From contig NZ_JAVKPH010000002.1 in the NCBI RefSeq assembly GCF_031432425.1, positions 124,001-188,000 on the forward strand: a DNA stretch of 64,000 nucleotides, written 5' to 3'. Shown here piece by piece: positions 8,248 to 16,556 of this stretch; positions within the stretch are counted from its first letter, which is position 1; each line of letters opens with the position of its first letter. The stretch is from Ruixingdingia sedimenti (GTDB taxonomy: Bacteria; Pseudomonadota; Alphaproteobacteria; Rhodobacterales; Rhodobacteraceae). The translations under genes and the position numbers were made by a program. Below the pieces are notes generated by a model that worked only from the letters and a program-made list of their open reading frames with translations, was not told the DNA's origin and did not search any database.

Positions 8248-8856
8248 ATGGCCGATACCATCAATCAGCGCAAGACCATCGACCCCAACACCACCATTCC
8301 GCCCTCCACCTTCGCCCATCTGGTGGTCAAGACGAAGAACCTCGATTCGACCCTCGACTGGTTCGAGAAGGTGATCGGCACCAAGGTGGTGTTCCGCAAC
8401 AACGTGATCTGCTTCACCACCTATGACGAGGAACACCATCGCATCGCCTTCATCCAGCTGCCGCCCGAGGCGCCGCTGGACCACGGCACCGGGACGATCG
8501 ACCATGTGGCCTACAGCTACAACGATCTGGGCGAGTTGCTGTCGAACTACTACCGGCTGAAGACCTTGGGGATCGAGCCGGTGCGCACGATCAACCACGG
8601 GCCGACGATCTCTTTCTACTACCGCGACCCGAACGGGGTGAAGCTGGAACTGCAGGTGGACAATTTCGCCACCAAGGAAGAGGCGAACGTGTTCTTCAAC
8701 AGCCCTGCCTTCGCCGAAAACCCCATCGGCGTGATCGTCGACCCCGACAAGCTGCGCGCCGACTGGGAAGCCGGCGTGGCCTGGGAACGCATCCGCGAAC
8801 GCCCGCCGATCCCGGAAGGCATGACCATCGCCGACATGCGCAAGGAACGCGCCTGA
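8248..8856 (+). CDS. Type I extradiol dioxygenase-like VOC protein
   Basis: About 202 residues, starting at MADTINQRK with GGGAGGA upstream. A single VOC module carries the probable metal ligands His in FAHLVVK (about residue 29), His in TIDHVAYSY (about 86) and Glu in KLELQVD (about 137). The 2-His-1-Glu arrangement and the FYYRDPNGVKLELQ motif resemble single-domain biphenyl-2,3-diol or catechol extradiol dioxygenases. If active it would cleave a catecholic ring produced by the upstream P450, but no catechol substrate is proven. It is the last gene of the P450-led operon. Confidence 0.8.
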   Translation: MADTINQRKTIDPNTTIPPSTFAHLVVKTKNLDSTLDWFEKVIGTKVVFRNNVICFTTYDEEHHRIAFIQLPPEAPLDHGTGTIDHVAYSYNDLGELLSNYYRLKTLGIEPVRTINHGPTISFYYRDPNGVKLELQVDNFATKEEANVFFNSPAFAENPIGVIVDPDKLRADWEAGVAWERIRERPPIPEGMTIADMRKERA

Positions 8857-8915
8857 CGCGGGCGGGGTTGCTCCCTTCCCAGGGAAGGGCCGCCCGCGCC
8901 GGAACGAGGGACGGC

Positions 8916-8944
8916 AAGGCCCCGGGGATCAACCCCGGGGCCTT
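8916..8944 (+). terminator. Terminator-type hairpin after the dioxygenase operon
   Basis: AAGGCCCCGGGG (8916-8927) pairs perfectly with CCCCGGGGCCTT (8933-8944) around ATCAA. No long T tract follows, but the A-arm/T-arm symmetry would let it serve both strands of this convergent gap. Confidence 0.7.
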
Positions 8945-9010
8945 GTCCTGCGACGCGGCGGCACGGGCGCGCATGAGGCCCGGCGTTTGACCCGGTGGCG
9001 GGGGCAGGAG

Positions 9011-9030
9011 CCTCCGGCGGGGATATTTGG
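9011..9030 (+). repeat. Repeat family 2, half-copy
   Basis: The sequence CCTCCGGCGG followed by GGATATTTGG matches the half-elements at 18676 and 29784. It lies in the convergent gap between the dioxygenase and FAH-family genes. Confidence 0.7.
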
Positions 9031-9196
9031 GTCGCGGTGAAAGGCGAAGGGCGCGCTGTGTGGATCGCGCGCCCGGGCTTCATCTTGCCCCAAACACTCC
9101 CGCGCGGCGCGCCGCCGACAGCGGGCAGGGGCACAGCCGCCCGGCAGGGCAGCCGCCGCCTCGCACGGGGCCGGGGGCCGTAGGCCGGGACTTGCC

Positions 9197-10042
9197 TCAG
9201 CCCTCGTCCTCGACCCGGTTTTCCAGTTGTCCCACGCCGGGGATCTCGACCTGCACCACGTCGCCCGCCTTCAGCCACAGGGGCGGGGTGCGCGCCGCGC
9301 CGACGCCGGCGGGGGTGCCGGTGGCGATCACGTCGCCGGGTTCGAACGACAGGATGGTCGAGAAATAGGCGATCAGGTCGGGGATGGTATGGATCAGCTG
9401 TTCCAGCCCCGCCTGCTGCACCACCGCGCCGTTCAGCGTCGTCGTCAGGTGCAGCCGCGCGGGGTCCGGCACCTCGTCGGCCGTGACCATCACCGGGCCG
9501 AAGGCGCCGGAGGATTCGAAGTTCTTGCCCGTGGGCAGGCTGCGTTTCTGGTAGTCGCGGACCGAGCCGTCCATGAAACAGGCATAGCCCGCCACATGGT
9601 CCATCGCGCGGTCCACCGGGATATGGCGGCCGCCCTTGCCGATGATCACGGCCAGTTCGCCTTCGAAATCGTAATGCGTCGAGACCTTGGGGCGCAGCAC
9701 CGGCCGGCCATGGGCCACCACGGTCGCGGCGTCGCGGAAGAACAGCACCGGCGCCTCGCGCGTCACCTCGCGCCCGGTTTCCGCGGCATGGGCGGCGTAG
9801 TTCAGCCCCATCCCCCAGATCCGCCGCGGGTCGGGCACCGGGGGCAGCAGCGTAACATCGGCCAGTTGCGCATCGGGGGCCGCGCCCTGCGACAGGGCGG
9901 CCAGCCGGGGCAGCGCGTCCGCCGCCAGCGCCGCGCGCAGGCTGTCGACCCCCGGCACCAGCCCGCCGAGCGTGACCAGCCCGGCCTCGGTCAGCAGGCC
10001 GAAGGTGGGTTTGCCGTCCTTCACATAGCTCGCGATCTTCAT
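9197..10042 (-). CDS. Fumarylacetoacetate hydrolase (FAH) family protein
   Basis: About 281 residues from the ATG at 10042. The first 70 residues form the short N-terminal domain (MKIASYVKDGKPTFGLL). The FAH catalytic domain follows, with RIWGMGLNYAAHAAE, then FFRDAATVVAHG, YDFEGELAVIIGK (metal-binding E-x-E) and GDVIATGTPAGVG. The family cleaves C-C bonds in 2-oxo or acylpyruvate compounds, decarboxylates them or hydrates 2-oxopent-4-enoates, all late steps of aromatic degradation. Its ATG overlaps the stop of the upstream FMN reductase gene (ATGA), so translation is coupled. A lower-pathway role after ring cleavage fits the neighbouring P450 and dioxygenase genes. Confidence 0.88.
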   Translation of the reverse strand: MKIASYVKDGKPTFGLLTEAGLVTLGGLVPGVDSLRAALAADALPRLAALSQGAAPDAQLADVTLLPPVPDPRRIWGMGLNYAAHAAETGREVTREAPVLFFRDAATVVAHGRPVLRPKVSTHYDFEGELAVIIGKGGRHIPVDRAMDHVAGYACFMDGSVRDYQKRSLPTGKNFESSGAFGPVMVTADEVPDPARLHLTTTLNGAVVQQAGLEQLIHTIPDLIAYFSTILSFEPGDVIATGTPAGVGAARTPPLWLKAGDVVQVEIPGVGQLENRVEDEG

Positions 10043-10626
10043 GCCTTCTCCTCTTGCCGCATCGCCCGCAGGCCCTTTGCCCAATGATAGAGTTCCGGCA
10101 ACATCTTGTCTGCCGATGCGTCGATCAGCGGGTTCGACGCGAAAACCCCATCCGCCCCGATCCTTTCCGCCACGAAGGGGATCGGCACGCCGTCGATCAG
10201 CGGCATCATCCGCAGCGTGGTGACGATCTGCTTGGACAGTTGCACCGCCCGCAAGCCCCCGGAAATGCCGCCATAGCTGACGAAGCCGCAGGGTTTGCCT
10301 GCCCATTCGGCGCTGAGATACGACAGCGCATTGACGAAGGCCGAATTGGGCGCGGCATTGTATTCCGGCAGCACGAAGGCGAAGGCATCCGCCCCGGCGA
10401 CTGAGGCCGCCCACCGCCGGGTGTGGTCGTGCACGTATTTCCCCAGCTTGGGATGGTGGGGTTCGTCGAAGACGGGCAGGGCGAAATCGGCCAGATCCAC
10501 CAGCCGCACGGCGAAGCGCGACTGCGCGCGGGCATGATCGGCGAACCAGCGCCCCACCGCCGGCCCCACGCGCCCGGGGCGGGTGGAACAGACGATGACG
10601 TCGAGTACCAGCGGGGTATCGCTCAC
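10039..10626 (-). CDS. NADPH-dependent FMN reductase
   Basis: About 195 residues. The start is a GTG at 10626, whose bases overlap the TGA of the upstream P450 gene (GTGA). The flavodoxin-like fold shows the phosphate-binding loop CSTRPGRVGPAVG near the N-terminus and the flavin-contacting PEYNAAPNSAFVNALSYLSAEW segment near residue 90, both typical of NAD(P)H:FMN/quinone reductases (ChrR/ArsH-like). It could reduce quinoid products or supply reduced flavin. Tight coupling to a P450 on one side and an FAH hydrolase on the other suggests a role in the same pathway, possibly keeping a quinone intermediate reduced; that is inference. Confidence 0.87.
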   Translation of the reverse strand: MSDTPLVLDVIVCSTRPGRVGPAVGRWFADHARAQSRFAVRLVDLADFALPVFDEPHHPKLGKYVHDHTRRWAASVAGADAFAFVLPEYNAAPNSAFVNALSYLSAEWAGKPCGFVSYGGISGGLRAVQLSKQIVTTLRMMPLIDGVPIPFVAERIGADGVFASNPLIDASADKMLPELYHWAKGLRAMRQEEKA

Positions 10627-11909
10627 GATGCGGGCTCCAGATCGACCCAGAGCGATTCCGGCACGCGGAAGGCGAAGCTGGCCTTGTATTTCACCGGCCT
10701 GTCCGGCACCCGCGCCATGCGGGGGAAGCGGCGGGTCAGTTCCTCGATCATGATGCGCATTTCCAGCCGGGCAAGGGGGGCGCCGAGGCAATGGTGGATG
10801 CCGTTGCCGAAGGTCAGGTGTTTGCGCGCATTCGCCCGGTGCGGGTCGAAACGGTCGGGGTCGGGGAACACCGCCGCGTCCCGGTTGGCCGAGGTGAAGG
10901 AAATCAGCAGGTTCGAATCCTTCGGGATCTTCACGCCCGCGATTTCCACATCCTCTTTCGCGCGCCGCCGCCAGTTGACGACCGCGCCGTACATGCGCAG
11001 CCCCTCTTCCACCGCATTCGGGATCAGGGCGGGGTCCGCGCACAGCATCCGCCACAGGGCGGGGTCTTCCAGCAGCGCGTTCAGCGTGTTGGTGGTCTGG
11101 CTCGTCGTCGTCTCGTGCCCCGCGAACATCAGCCCGAAGGCGAGCGAGTTGACCTCGTTCACCGTCAGCACCGCATCGTCGCCGCCGCGCAGGTCCAGCA
11201 GGCGGCTGACGAAATCGGTGCCGGGATTTTCCATCCGGTCGGCCACCAGCCCGGTGCAATAGCGCCAGAACTTCACCAGATTTTCCGCCGATTCCACCTG
11301 CAACTGCGGCGTGGGGCGCGAATAGCCCAGAAGGAAGCGGTTGGTGGACCAGTCCTTGACCTTGCGGGCATCCGATTCCGAAATGTCCAGCAGCTTGAAG
11401 ATCGTGCGCGCGGGCAATTCGTAGGTCAGTTCCTGCAACAGGTCGATGCGGTTGCCGCTGAAATCGCCGATCGCGGCCACCACCAGTTCGCGGATGTGGT
11501 CCTCCAGCGACAACAGCGCCTTGAGGCTCATCGCCTGCTGCGCCGAGGCGCGGATGCGGGTGTGGCGCGGCGGGTCGCAGTTCACCTGCACGGCTTCCAG
11601 CTGGTAATTCCCGGCCTGAAGGATCGCCACCGCTTGATCGCACAGGGGTACGATGGGCGTGTTGGCGTTGGCGGCGGAAAAGCGGTCGGGGTCGCGCAGG
11701 ATGGCGAACACGTCGTCATAGCGGGTGACGACCCAATAGCCGAGGTCGGTGGCGTAGAATACCGGCTCTTCGGCCCGGGCGCGGGCCAGATGGGCGTGCA
11801 TCGCGTAATGGTCGAAGGGGGCATAGCCTTCGCCGATGGCGCTGGCTGGGCAGGCGGCGGCGGGGGCGGCGAAGGTCTTTTCAAGGTCGGTCTGGATCGG
11901 GTCGCGCAT
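10623..11909 (-). CDS. Cytochrome P450 (second, class I bacterial type)
   Basis: A 428-residue soluble P450 with I-helix AGHETT (residues 263-268), ExxR at E302-R305 and a canonical heme loop FGNGIHHCLG with Cys374. The VNCDPPRHTRIR segment before helix C is also typical. It is distinct from the P450 at 4753: the heme loop is standard and the N-terminus differs. The best start is MRDPIQTD at 11909; upstream in-frame sequence is proline/arginine-rich and does not look coding. It is co-translated with the FMN reductase gene through a 4-base overlap. No ferredoxin is encoded nearby. The substrate is unknown. Confidence 0.93.
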   Translation of the reverse strand: MRDPIQTDLEKTFAAPAAACPASAIGEGYAPFDHYAMHAHLARARAEEPVFYATDLGYWVVTRYDDVFAILRDPDRFSAANANTPIVPLCDQAVAILQAGNYQLEAVQVNCDPPRHTRIRASAQQAMSLKALLSLEDHIRELVVAAIGDFSGNRIDLLQELTYELPARTIFKLLDISESDARKVKDWSTNRFLLGYSRPTPQLQVESAENLVKFWRYCTGLVADRMENPGTDFVSRLLDLRGGDDAVLTVNEVNSLAFGLMFAGHETTTSQTTNTLNALLEDPALWRMLCADPALIPNAVEEGLRMYGAVVNWRRRAKEDVEIAGVKIPKDSNLLISFTSANRDAAVFPDPDRFDPHRANARKHLTFGNGIHHCLGAPLARLEMRIMIEELTRRFPRMARVPDRPVKYKASFAFRVPESLWVDLEPAS

Positions 11910-12027
11910 GTCGCCTCCGGTTGCCGGGCCCGCCGGGCGGGGGTGCGGAATGACAAGGCGGGCGGCGCCTTCCCCGCCGGCGGGAGCAGCCGGCACATCG
12001 CGGAAAGGGGGGCGCCGCCCGAGGTTC

Positions 12028-12057
12028 GGCCCGGGCCGCCGGCGGGCGGCCCGGGCC
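12028..12057 (-). terminator. Perfect GC hairpin after the second TRAP binding-protein gene
   Basis: GGCCCGGGCCGCC (12028-12040) and GGCGGCCCGGGCC (12045-12057) form a 13-bp stem with a GGCG loop. It sits 8 bases beyond the stop codon of the minus-strand binding-protein gene. There is no T tract, so it may stabilise a high-abundance binding-protein mRNA rather than terminate fully. Confidence 0.65.
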
Positions 12058-12064
12058 GGAAATG

Positions 12065-13090
12065 CTACTGGCCCTTGGCGATTTCGGCGCGCAGTTCGGC
12101 CAACTGCCCGGCGGGATCCTTCACGCCCGCCTCGGTCGCGCGCTTGATCCAGCCTTCCTCGACCGGCTTCCACAGTTCGGACAGCTGTTCCAGCATCGCC
12201 CCGTCGCCCTCGATGATCTCGTAGCCGGCGTTGCGGAAGATTTCCATCGCCTCCTCATCCGCCTTCATGTAGGCCACGCCGATGTCCCGGGCGAGCTTTT
12301 CGCCCGACAGCGCCTCGATCGCCGCCTGATCCTCGGGCGAGATCTTGGCCCAGACATCGTTGTTGATGAACATCATGTTGACGGAGTTCGACATGCCGCC
12401 CGGGATGATGGTCACGTATTTCAGCAGGTCGAGCTGACCGAAGCCGGGGATGGTGTTGGGGATGGTGATCTGCCCGTCGATCGCGCCCGAGGCCAGCATC
12501 TCGAACGCCTCGGTGGAGTTCTTGAGGATCGGCACGCCGCCCGCCAGTTCCAGCGCCATGACGACGTTGGGGTTGGGGGTGCGCATCTTGAGGCCCTTGA
12601 AATCCTCGACCGTGCGGATCGCGCGGGTCTTGGTATGCGGTTGCAGGGGCGAGATCATCCAGATGGACAGGACCTTGATTTCCTTGAACTCTCCCGAAGG
12701 TTCGATCCATTTCTTGAAGTGCCGCCAATAGGCCGGGCCCATCACCGCGGCATCGGTGCCCAGAAGCGGCAGTTCGCCGATTTCCGAATTGGGGAAACGC
12801 CCGGGCGTGTAGGAGGCGACGGTGAAGCTCATGTCCGCCAGCGCGTCGCGCACCACGTCGTACTGGCTCGACGCATTGCCGACGACCTTGGGCAGGACCT
12901 CGATCTTGACCCGGCCCTCGGTCGCCTTCTCGATCTCGGCGAAATAGGGCACATAGACATCCGTCCACAGGAAGTGCGAGGGCGGAAGCCAGCTGGAATA
13001 CTTGATGGTGACGTTCTCGGCCCAGGCGGCGCCCGCGCCGAAACTCAGCGCCGTGGCCAGGCCGAGGCCCAGTATCTTCTTGACGAACAT
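12065..13090 (-). CDS. TRAP transporter solute-binding protein, DctP family
   Basis: About 341 residues starting at MFVKKILGLG (ATG at 13090, GGGAG upstream), with a signal peptide cleaved after about AAWA (residue 24). The mature sequence ENVTIKYSSWLPPSHFLWTDVYVPYFAEIE is closely similar to the binding protein encoded at 2784-3818, so the two are paralogs. The substrate Arg is in GLKMRTPNPNV. Family knowledge: periplasmic delivery of carboxylated solutes to DctQM. No membrane subunit is encoded nearby. It lies downstream of another DctP gene and upstream of a P450 gene, all on the minus strand. Confidence 0.93.
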   Translation of the reverse strand: MFVKKILGLGLATALSFGAGAAWAENVTIKYSSWLPPSHFLWTDVYVPYFAEIEKATEGRVKIEVLPKVVGNASSQYDVVRDALADMSFTVASYTPGRFPNSEIGELPLLGTDAAVMGPAYWRHFKKWIEPSGEFKEIKVLSIWMISPLQPHTKTRAIRTVEDFKGLKMRTPNPNVVMALELAGGVPILKNSTEAFEMLASGAIDGQITIPNTIPGFGQLDLLKYVTIIPGGMSNSVNMMFINNDVWAKISPEDQAAIEALSGEKLARDIGVAYMKADEEAMEIFRNAGYEIIEGDGAMLEQLSELWKPVEEGWIKRATEAGVKDPAGQLAELRAEIAKGQ

Positions 13091-13173
13091 AGCGTATCTC
13101 CCGTTGGACAGCGGTCGTTGCCGCGTTCTTGGATGCGTATCCGCATCGTGGATCAAGGGTACAGCAGGGGGTC

Positions 13174-13207
13174 GGGGCGCGTGTCACCCTTTTGGGTTAC
13201 GCGCCCC
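13174..13207 (-). terminator. Hairpin terminator after the third TRAP binding-protein gene
   Basis: GGGGCGCGT (13174-13182) pairs with ACGCGCCCC (13199-13207); inside, ACCC and GGGT close a TTTT loop. It begins 12 bases past the stop of the gene at 13219 on the minus strand and precedes the next DctP gene. Confidence 0.7.
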
Positions 13208-13218
13208 GGCCGGGTCCG

Positions 13219-14364
13219 TCAGAGCCCGTAGCTGTCCAGATCGACCTTGGACAGCACCTCGTCCCACATCAGGGCCTCGAGCTGTTCGGCCGATTCCACA
13301 TTCGCCACCAGACCCATCCAGCGGTCGAAGATCTTCTGCATCGTTTCCGCCTTCTGCCCGGCGTTCTTGATGCCGAACTTGGCCTCGTAGGAGGCGCCGA
13401 TGCCCTGGATGTCGGCGCGGGTGAAGTCCTGCGTCATGGTCAGCAGGTCGGGCGAGATCTCGACCACCTCGATGCCCTTGGCCTTGGCGCGGTCGAGGTA
13501 TTCGTTGTGCAGCATGCGATAGCGCCAGGACTGGCTGCCCGACATCGCCGCCGAGGCGCGCATGATGATTTCCCGTTCCGCCTTGCTGAGATCCTTCCAG
13601 ACCTCGCTGTTGACGGTGGATTGCGCGGTGCCGCCGAAGCCGCCGCCGGGCACCTCGACCACGATGTATTTCACCGCGTCCATCAGGCTGAGGTCCACAA
13701 GGTCCACCGCCGGCGACAGCGTGCAGTCGACCAGCCCCTGGGTCAGGCCCTCGAAGGTCTCGTTGGCGGGTACGGAAACCGTGCGCGCCCCCACCGCCTG
13801 CGCCCACCGCGCCCAGTGCGATCCCGGTGCGCGCAGGTTCAGGCCCTTGAGATCCTCGGCCGTGACCACCTTCTTGTTGGCGCAGAGCATGACATACTGG
13901 CTGGCCTGGCTGCCGGTATAGACGGCGTTCTGCGCCTTGAGTTCATCCAGGCATTCGGGGCAGTTCAGCATCACGTATTCCGACAGCGCGCCGGTCCAGG
14001 CCAGCGCGGCGCGGTTGTCGGTGTCGGACAGGTTCCACATCATGGTCATGTCCGCGACCATGTTGGAGTTCGGGAATTCCGCCGGCGAATAGGGGAACAG
14101 CAGGAAGCCGATATCGGCGATCCCGTCGCGCAGGCCGCCGAGCATCTCGGTGAAGCTCAGCAGCGAGCGGGGGAAGATCTGGACGTTCAGATCGCCGTTC
14201 GACAGTTCCTTGGCCTTGTCGGCGAAGACATGGTGGCTCTGGTCCCCGATGGATCCGGGCGGAAAGCCGTGGGCAAAGCGCAGGTCGCGCGCCTCGGCCG
14301 CGGTGGTGAGGGCAAGCGCCGCAAGGCCCGAAAGGGCCGCGTTGCGGATGGTGGCGATGGGCAT
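13219..14364 (-). CDS. TRAP transporter solute-binding protein, DctP family (divergent member)
   Basis: A 381-residue protein with an N-terminal hydrophobic signal (MPIATIRNAALSGLAALALTTAAEA). The mature start DLRFAHGFPPGS, the central GLNLRAPGSHWARW (with the substrate Arg) and the periodic helices at the C-terminus identify a DctP/DctP-like TRAP binding protein. It is longer than and clearly diverged from the other two in the window, so it probably binds a different ligand. Two Cys (NCPECLDEL) near residue 140 are unusual in the family and could form a disulfide in the periplasm. It is probably transcribed alone. Confidence 0.88.
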   Translation of the reverse strand: MPIATIRNAALSGLAALALTTAAEARDLRFAHGFPPGSIGDQSHHVFADKAKELSNGDLNVQIFPRSLLSFTEMLGGLRDGIADIGFLLFPYSPAEFPNSNMVADMTMMWNLSDTDNRAALAWTGALSEYVMLNCPECLDELKAQNAVYTGSQASQYVMLCANKKVVTAEDLKGLNLRAPGSHWARWAQAVGARTVSVPANETFEGLTQGLVDCTLSPAVDLVDLSLMDAVKYIVVEVPGGGFGGTAQSTVNSEVWKDLSKAEREIIMRASAAMSGSQSWRYRMLHNEYLDRAKAKGIEVVEISPDLLTMTQDFTRADIQGIGASYEAKFGIKNAGQKAETMQKIFDRWMGLVANVESAEQLEALMWDEVLSKVDLDSYGL

Positions 14365-14466
14365 GGTCCGTCCTCCCTAGGTTATTATGCAGGGAAGGCT
14401 AGGGGCGGGCGGAATCGCGCGCTGTACCCGGCGCGCGGGACATTTCGCCGCGGAGGGCGGATCATC

Positions 14467-14700
14467 GCGCTGCCGATTTGTCTGGCGAAGGCGCGTGCCT
14501 TCGCCATATCCCGCGCGTGGAGTTGCCCTGGCCGGGGGCCCAAAGCCCCCGGCCAGCGCCCGCCCCGCCCATGGCGGGCGCTTCTCGCCCGCCGGGGCAG
14601 GCGCTGGCCTGGCCGGATTTCCCGGCATCACCGACTTTCACGGCACCGCCGTGCGACGGGCGGGGGAAACGCGGTGCGTTTCCTGACCCCGCCCGGCCCG
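14467..14700 (-). repeat. Dispersed structured repeat family 1, copy B
   Basis: Minus-strand copy filling the 361-base gap between the minus-strand genes ending at 14726 and starting at 14364. All four modules are present. Relative to copy A, one outer-arm C is T, which turns a G-C pair into a G-U wobble and preserves pairing in RNA. The terminal GGCGAAGGC/ACGC/GCCTTCGCC module is identical to copy A. No gene is present in the gap. Confidence 0.92.
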
Positions 14701-14725
14701 GTGGCGATGCGGTGGCCTTTCCGCC

Positions 14726-15664
14726 CTACGGCCCCGGCGGCAGCCAGGGCAGGGCGGGCCCGCGCGGGACGATCCCGGTGGGGTTCAGCGCCTTGATCGA
14801 ATGATACCCGCGCTTGATGTGATCCATGTTCACCGTCGCGCGCAGGCCGGGCAGGGCGAGGATGCGCTCCATATAGCCCTGTACCGCCGGATAATCGGCC
14901 ACCCGGTGCAGGTTGCATTTGAACAGCCCGTGATAGGCCGCGTCGAACCGCACCAGCGTGACGAAGGCGCGGATGTCGGTTTCGGTGAACCGGTCCCCGA
15001 TGAGCCAGCGCCGCCCGTCCGCCAGCCGCGATTGCAGCATGTCGAGCGCGGCGAAGACCTGCGCGAAGGCCTCGTCATAGGCGCCTTGCGTGCTGGCGAA
15101 TCCGGCGCGGTAGACGCCGTTGTTGAACCGCTCGTACAGATCCGCGTTCAGCGCGTCGATCTCCGCCGCAAGGTCGGGCGGGCAGAGGTCGGGGCCGGAG
15201 GCCAGCGCGCCGAAGCCGCTGTTGAACATCCGCAGGATGTCGGCGGATTCGTTCGACACGATGGTGCCCTGCGCGCGGTCCCACAGCACCGGCACGGTGG
15301 CGCGGCCGGTGACATGCGGGTCGGCGCGGGTGTAGATCTGATGCAGGTAGGCGGCATCCCCGGGTTCGGTCAGCCGCCAGCCCTGATCGGTCAGCACCGG
15401 GTCCACCGCGGACAGGCTCACCACCCCGTCGAGCCCCTTCAGGTGGCGCGCGATCAGCGTGCGGCTGGCCCAGGGGCAGATATAGGCGACATACAGATGA
15501 TACCGCCCCGGTTCCGCCCTGAACCCGCCGCGGCCCGTGGGCCCCGGCGCGCCGTCGGGCGTGATCCAGTTGCGAAAGCGCGACACCTGCCGGACGAACC
15601 GGCCCTTGTCGTCCTTGGCCTGCACCGGCTGCCAGTCGGCGGTCCATTTGCCATCCACCAGCAT
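14726..15664 (-). CDS. Glutathionyl-hydroquinone reductase (Xi-class glutathione transferase)
   Basis: A 312-residue protein. The glutathione-transferase N-terminal domain carries the family's active Cys in YHLYVAYICPWASRTL (about residue 60). Characteristic segments are FRNWITPDG and GRATVPVLWDR, and the C-terminal helical domain contains RWLIGDRFTETDIRAFVTLVRFD. Xi-class enzymes (YqjG/PcpF/ECM4) reduce glutathionyl-hydroquinones formed when quinones react with glutathione. It starts one base after the stop of the upstream VOC gene, so the pair is translationally coupled. Together with a two-module dioxygenase this suggests hydroquinone or chlorinated hydroquinone metabolism, or quinone detoxification. 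Confidence 0.9.
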   Translation of the reverse strand: MLVDGKWTADWQPVQAKDDKGRFVRQVSRFRNWITPDGAPGPTGRGGFRAEPGRYHLYVAYICPWASRTLIARHLKGLDGVVSLSAVDPVLTDQGWRLTEPGDAAYLHQIYTRADPHVTGRATVPVLWDRAQGTIVSNESADILRMFNSGFGALASGPDLCPPDLAAEIDALNADLYERFNNGVYRAGFASTQGAYDEAFAQVFAALDMLQSRLADGRRWLIGDRFTETDIRAFVTLVRFDAAYHGLFKCNLHRVADYPAVQGYMERILALPGLRATVNMDHIKRGYHSIKALNPTGIVPRGPALPWLPPGP

Positions 15665-15665
15665 C

Positions 15666-16463
15666 TCAGGCCCCTTTCGCCGCGACGCGGATCCGCGTGC
15701 CCCAGGGATCCGCCTGCACCGGCGCCAGCCGGCCCGCCAGATCGGGATCGGCGCGGATCTCGACCTCGGCCAGCCCCGTCGCGGGATAGTCCCGCGGCCC
15801 GGCGGCGCGGCTGTTCCAGATGTTGGTCGCCAGATGGTGGTGATAGCCGCCCGCACCATAGAACAGCGCGCCCGGATAGCGGGACGTCACGGCAAAGCCC
15901 AACTGGCCGTGGTAAAAGGATTCCGCCGCCGGCAGGCTGCCGACTTGCAGATGCACATGGCCCACTACCATGCCCGCGGGCGCCCCCTGCCAGGGCCCGT
16001 CCGCCGCCGCCGCAAGCTCCTGGATGTCCAGCGCCTCGGTGGCCATCTTCACGCCGTCGGTGCTGACCTGCCATCGGTCGCGCGGGCGGTCGACATAGAC
16101 CTCGATCCCGTTGCCCTCAGGGTCGGCAAGATACAGCGCCTCGCTGACCAGATGGTCGGCGCTGCCTTGCAGGGGTACGCGGGTCGCGGCGACATGGTGC
16201 AGCCAGCGGCCGAGCGCCGCGCGGTCGGGCATCAGGAAGGCGGTATGGAACAGCCCCGCCTCGCGCGGGCTCGACCGGCGGGCGGCGGGATCGGCGCGCA
16301 GTTCCAGCAGAACGCGGCCCCCCGCGCCGTAAAGCGCGGATGCGCCATCGGCGGATATCCGTTCCAGCCCCAGGGCGGTTTCGTAGAAGGCGCCCACGCG
16401 GCCAAGGTCATGGACGGTCAGCGCGACGCGGCCGATTTCCAGCGGGGCAGAGGCGGTATGCAT
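15666..16463 (-). CDS. VOC family ring-cleavage dioxygenase-like protein (CatE type)
   Basis: 265 residues in two VOC modules. Module 1 has RVALTVHDLGRVGAFYETALGLE; module 2 has MVVGHVHLQVGSLPAAESFYHGQLGF. Putative metal ligands are His in GHVHLQVG, His in YHHHLATNIW and Glu in LAEVEIRAD. This two-module arrangement matches Bacillus CatE-like catechol 2,3-dioxygenases. It is coupled to the glutathionyl-hydroquinone reductase gene downstream and lies below a LysR gene on the same strand, which probably controls both. The substrate is unproven. Confidence 0.85.
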   Translation of the reverse strand: MHTASAPLEIGRVALTVHDLGRVGAFYETALGLERISADGASALYGAGGRVLLELRADPAARRSSPREAGLFHTAFLMPDRAALGRWLHHVAATRVPLQGSADHLVSEALYLADPEGNGIEVYVDRPRDRWQVSTDGVKMATEALDIQELAAAADGPWQGAPAGMVVGHVHLQVGSLPAAESFYHGQLGFAVTSRYPGALFYGAGGYHHHLATNIWNSRAAGPRDYPATGLAEVEIRADPDLAGRLAPVQADPWGTRIRVAAKGA

Positions 16464-16556
16464 CGGCAGTCTCCTTGTCTGGTTTCCGTCAATATGGACC
16501 GGACCCGCGCAGGTGATAATCCGCGTATCCGGAAGGTTATTTCATCCGTGATGGAA

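Larger units (their letters stand above)
8857..9196. other. 340-base non-coding gap between convergent operons
   Basis: The gap holds a short hairpin (CCCTTCCC/GGGAAGGG, 8873-8889), the strong terminator at 8916-8944 and one half-copy of repeat family 2 at 9011-9030. The remainder (9031-9196) is GC-rich, and I see no gene or further structure in it. Confidence 0.7.
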
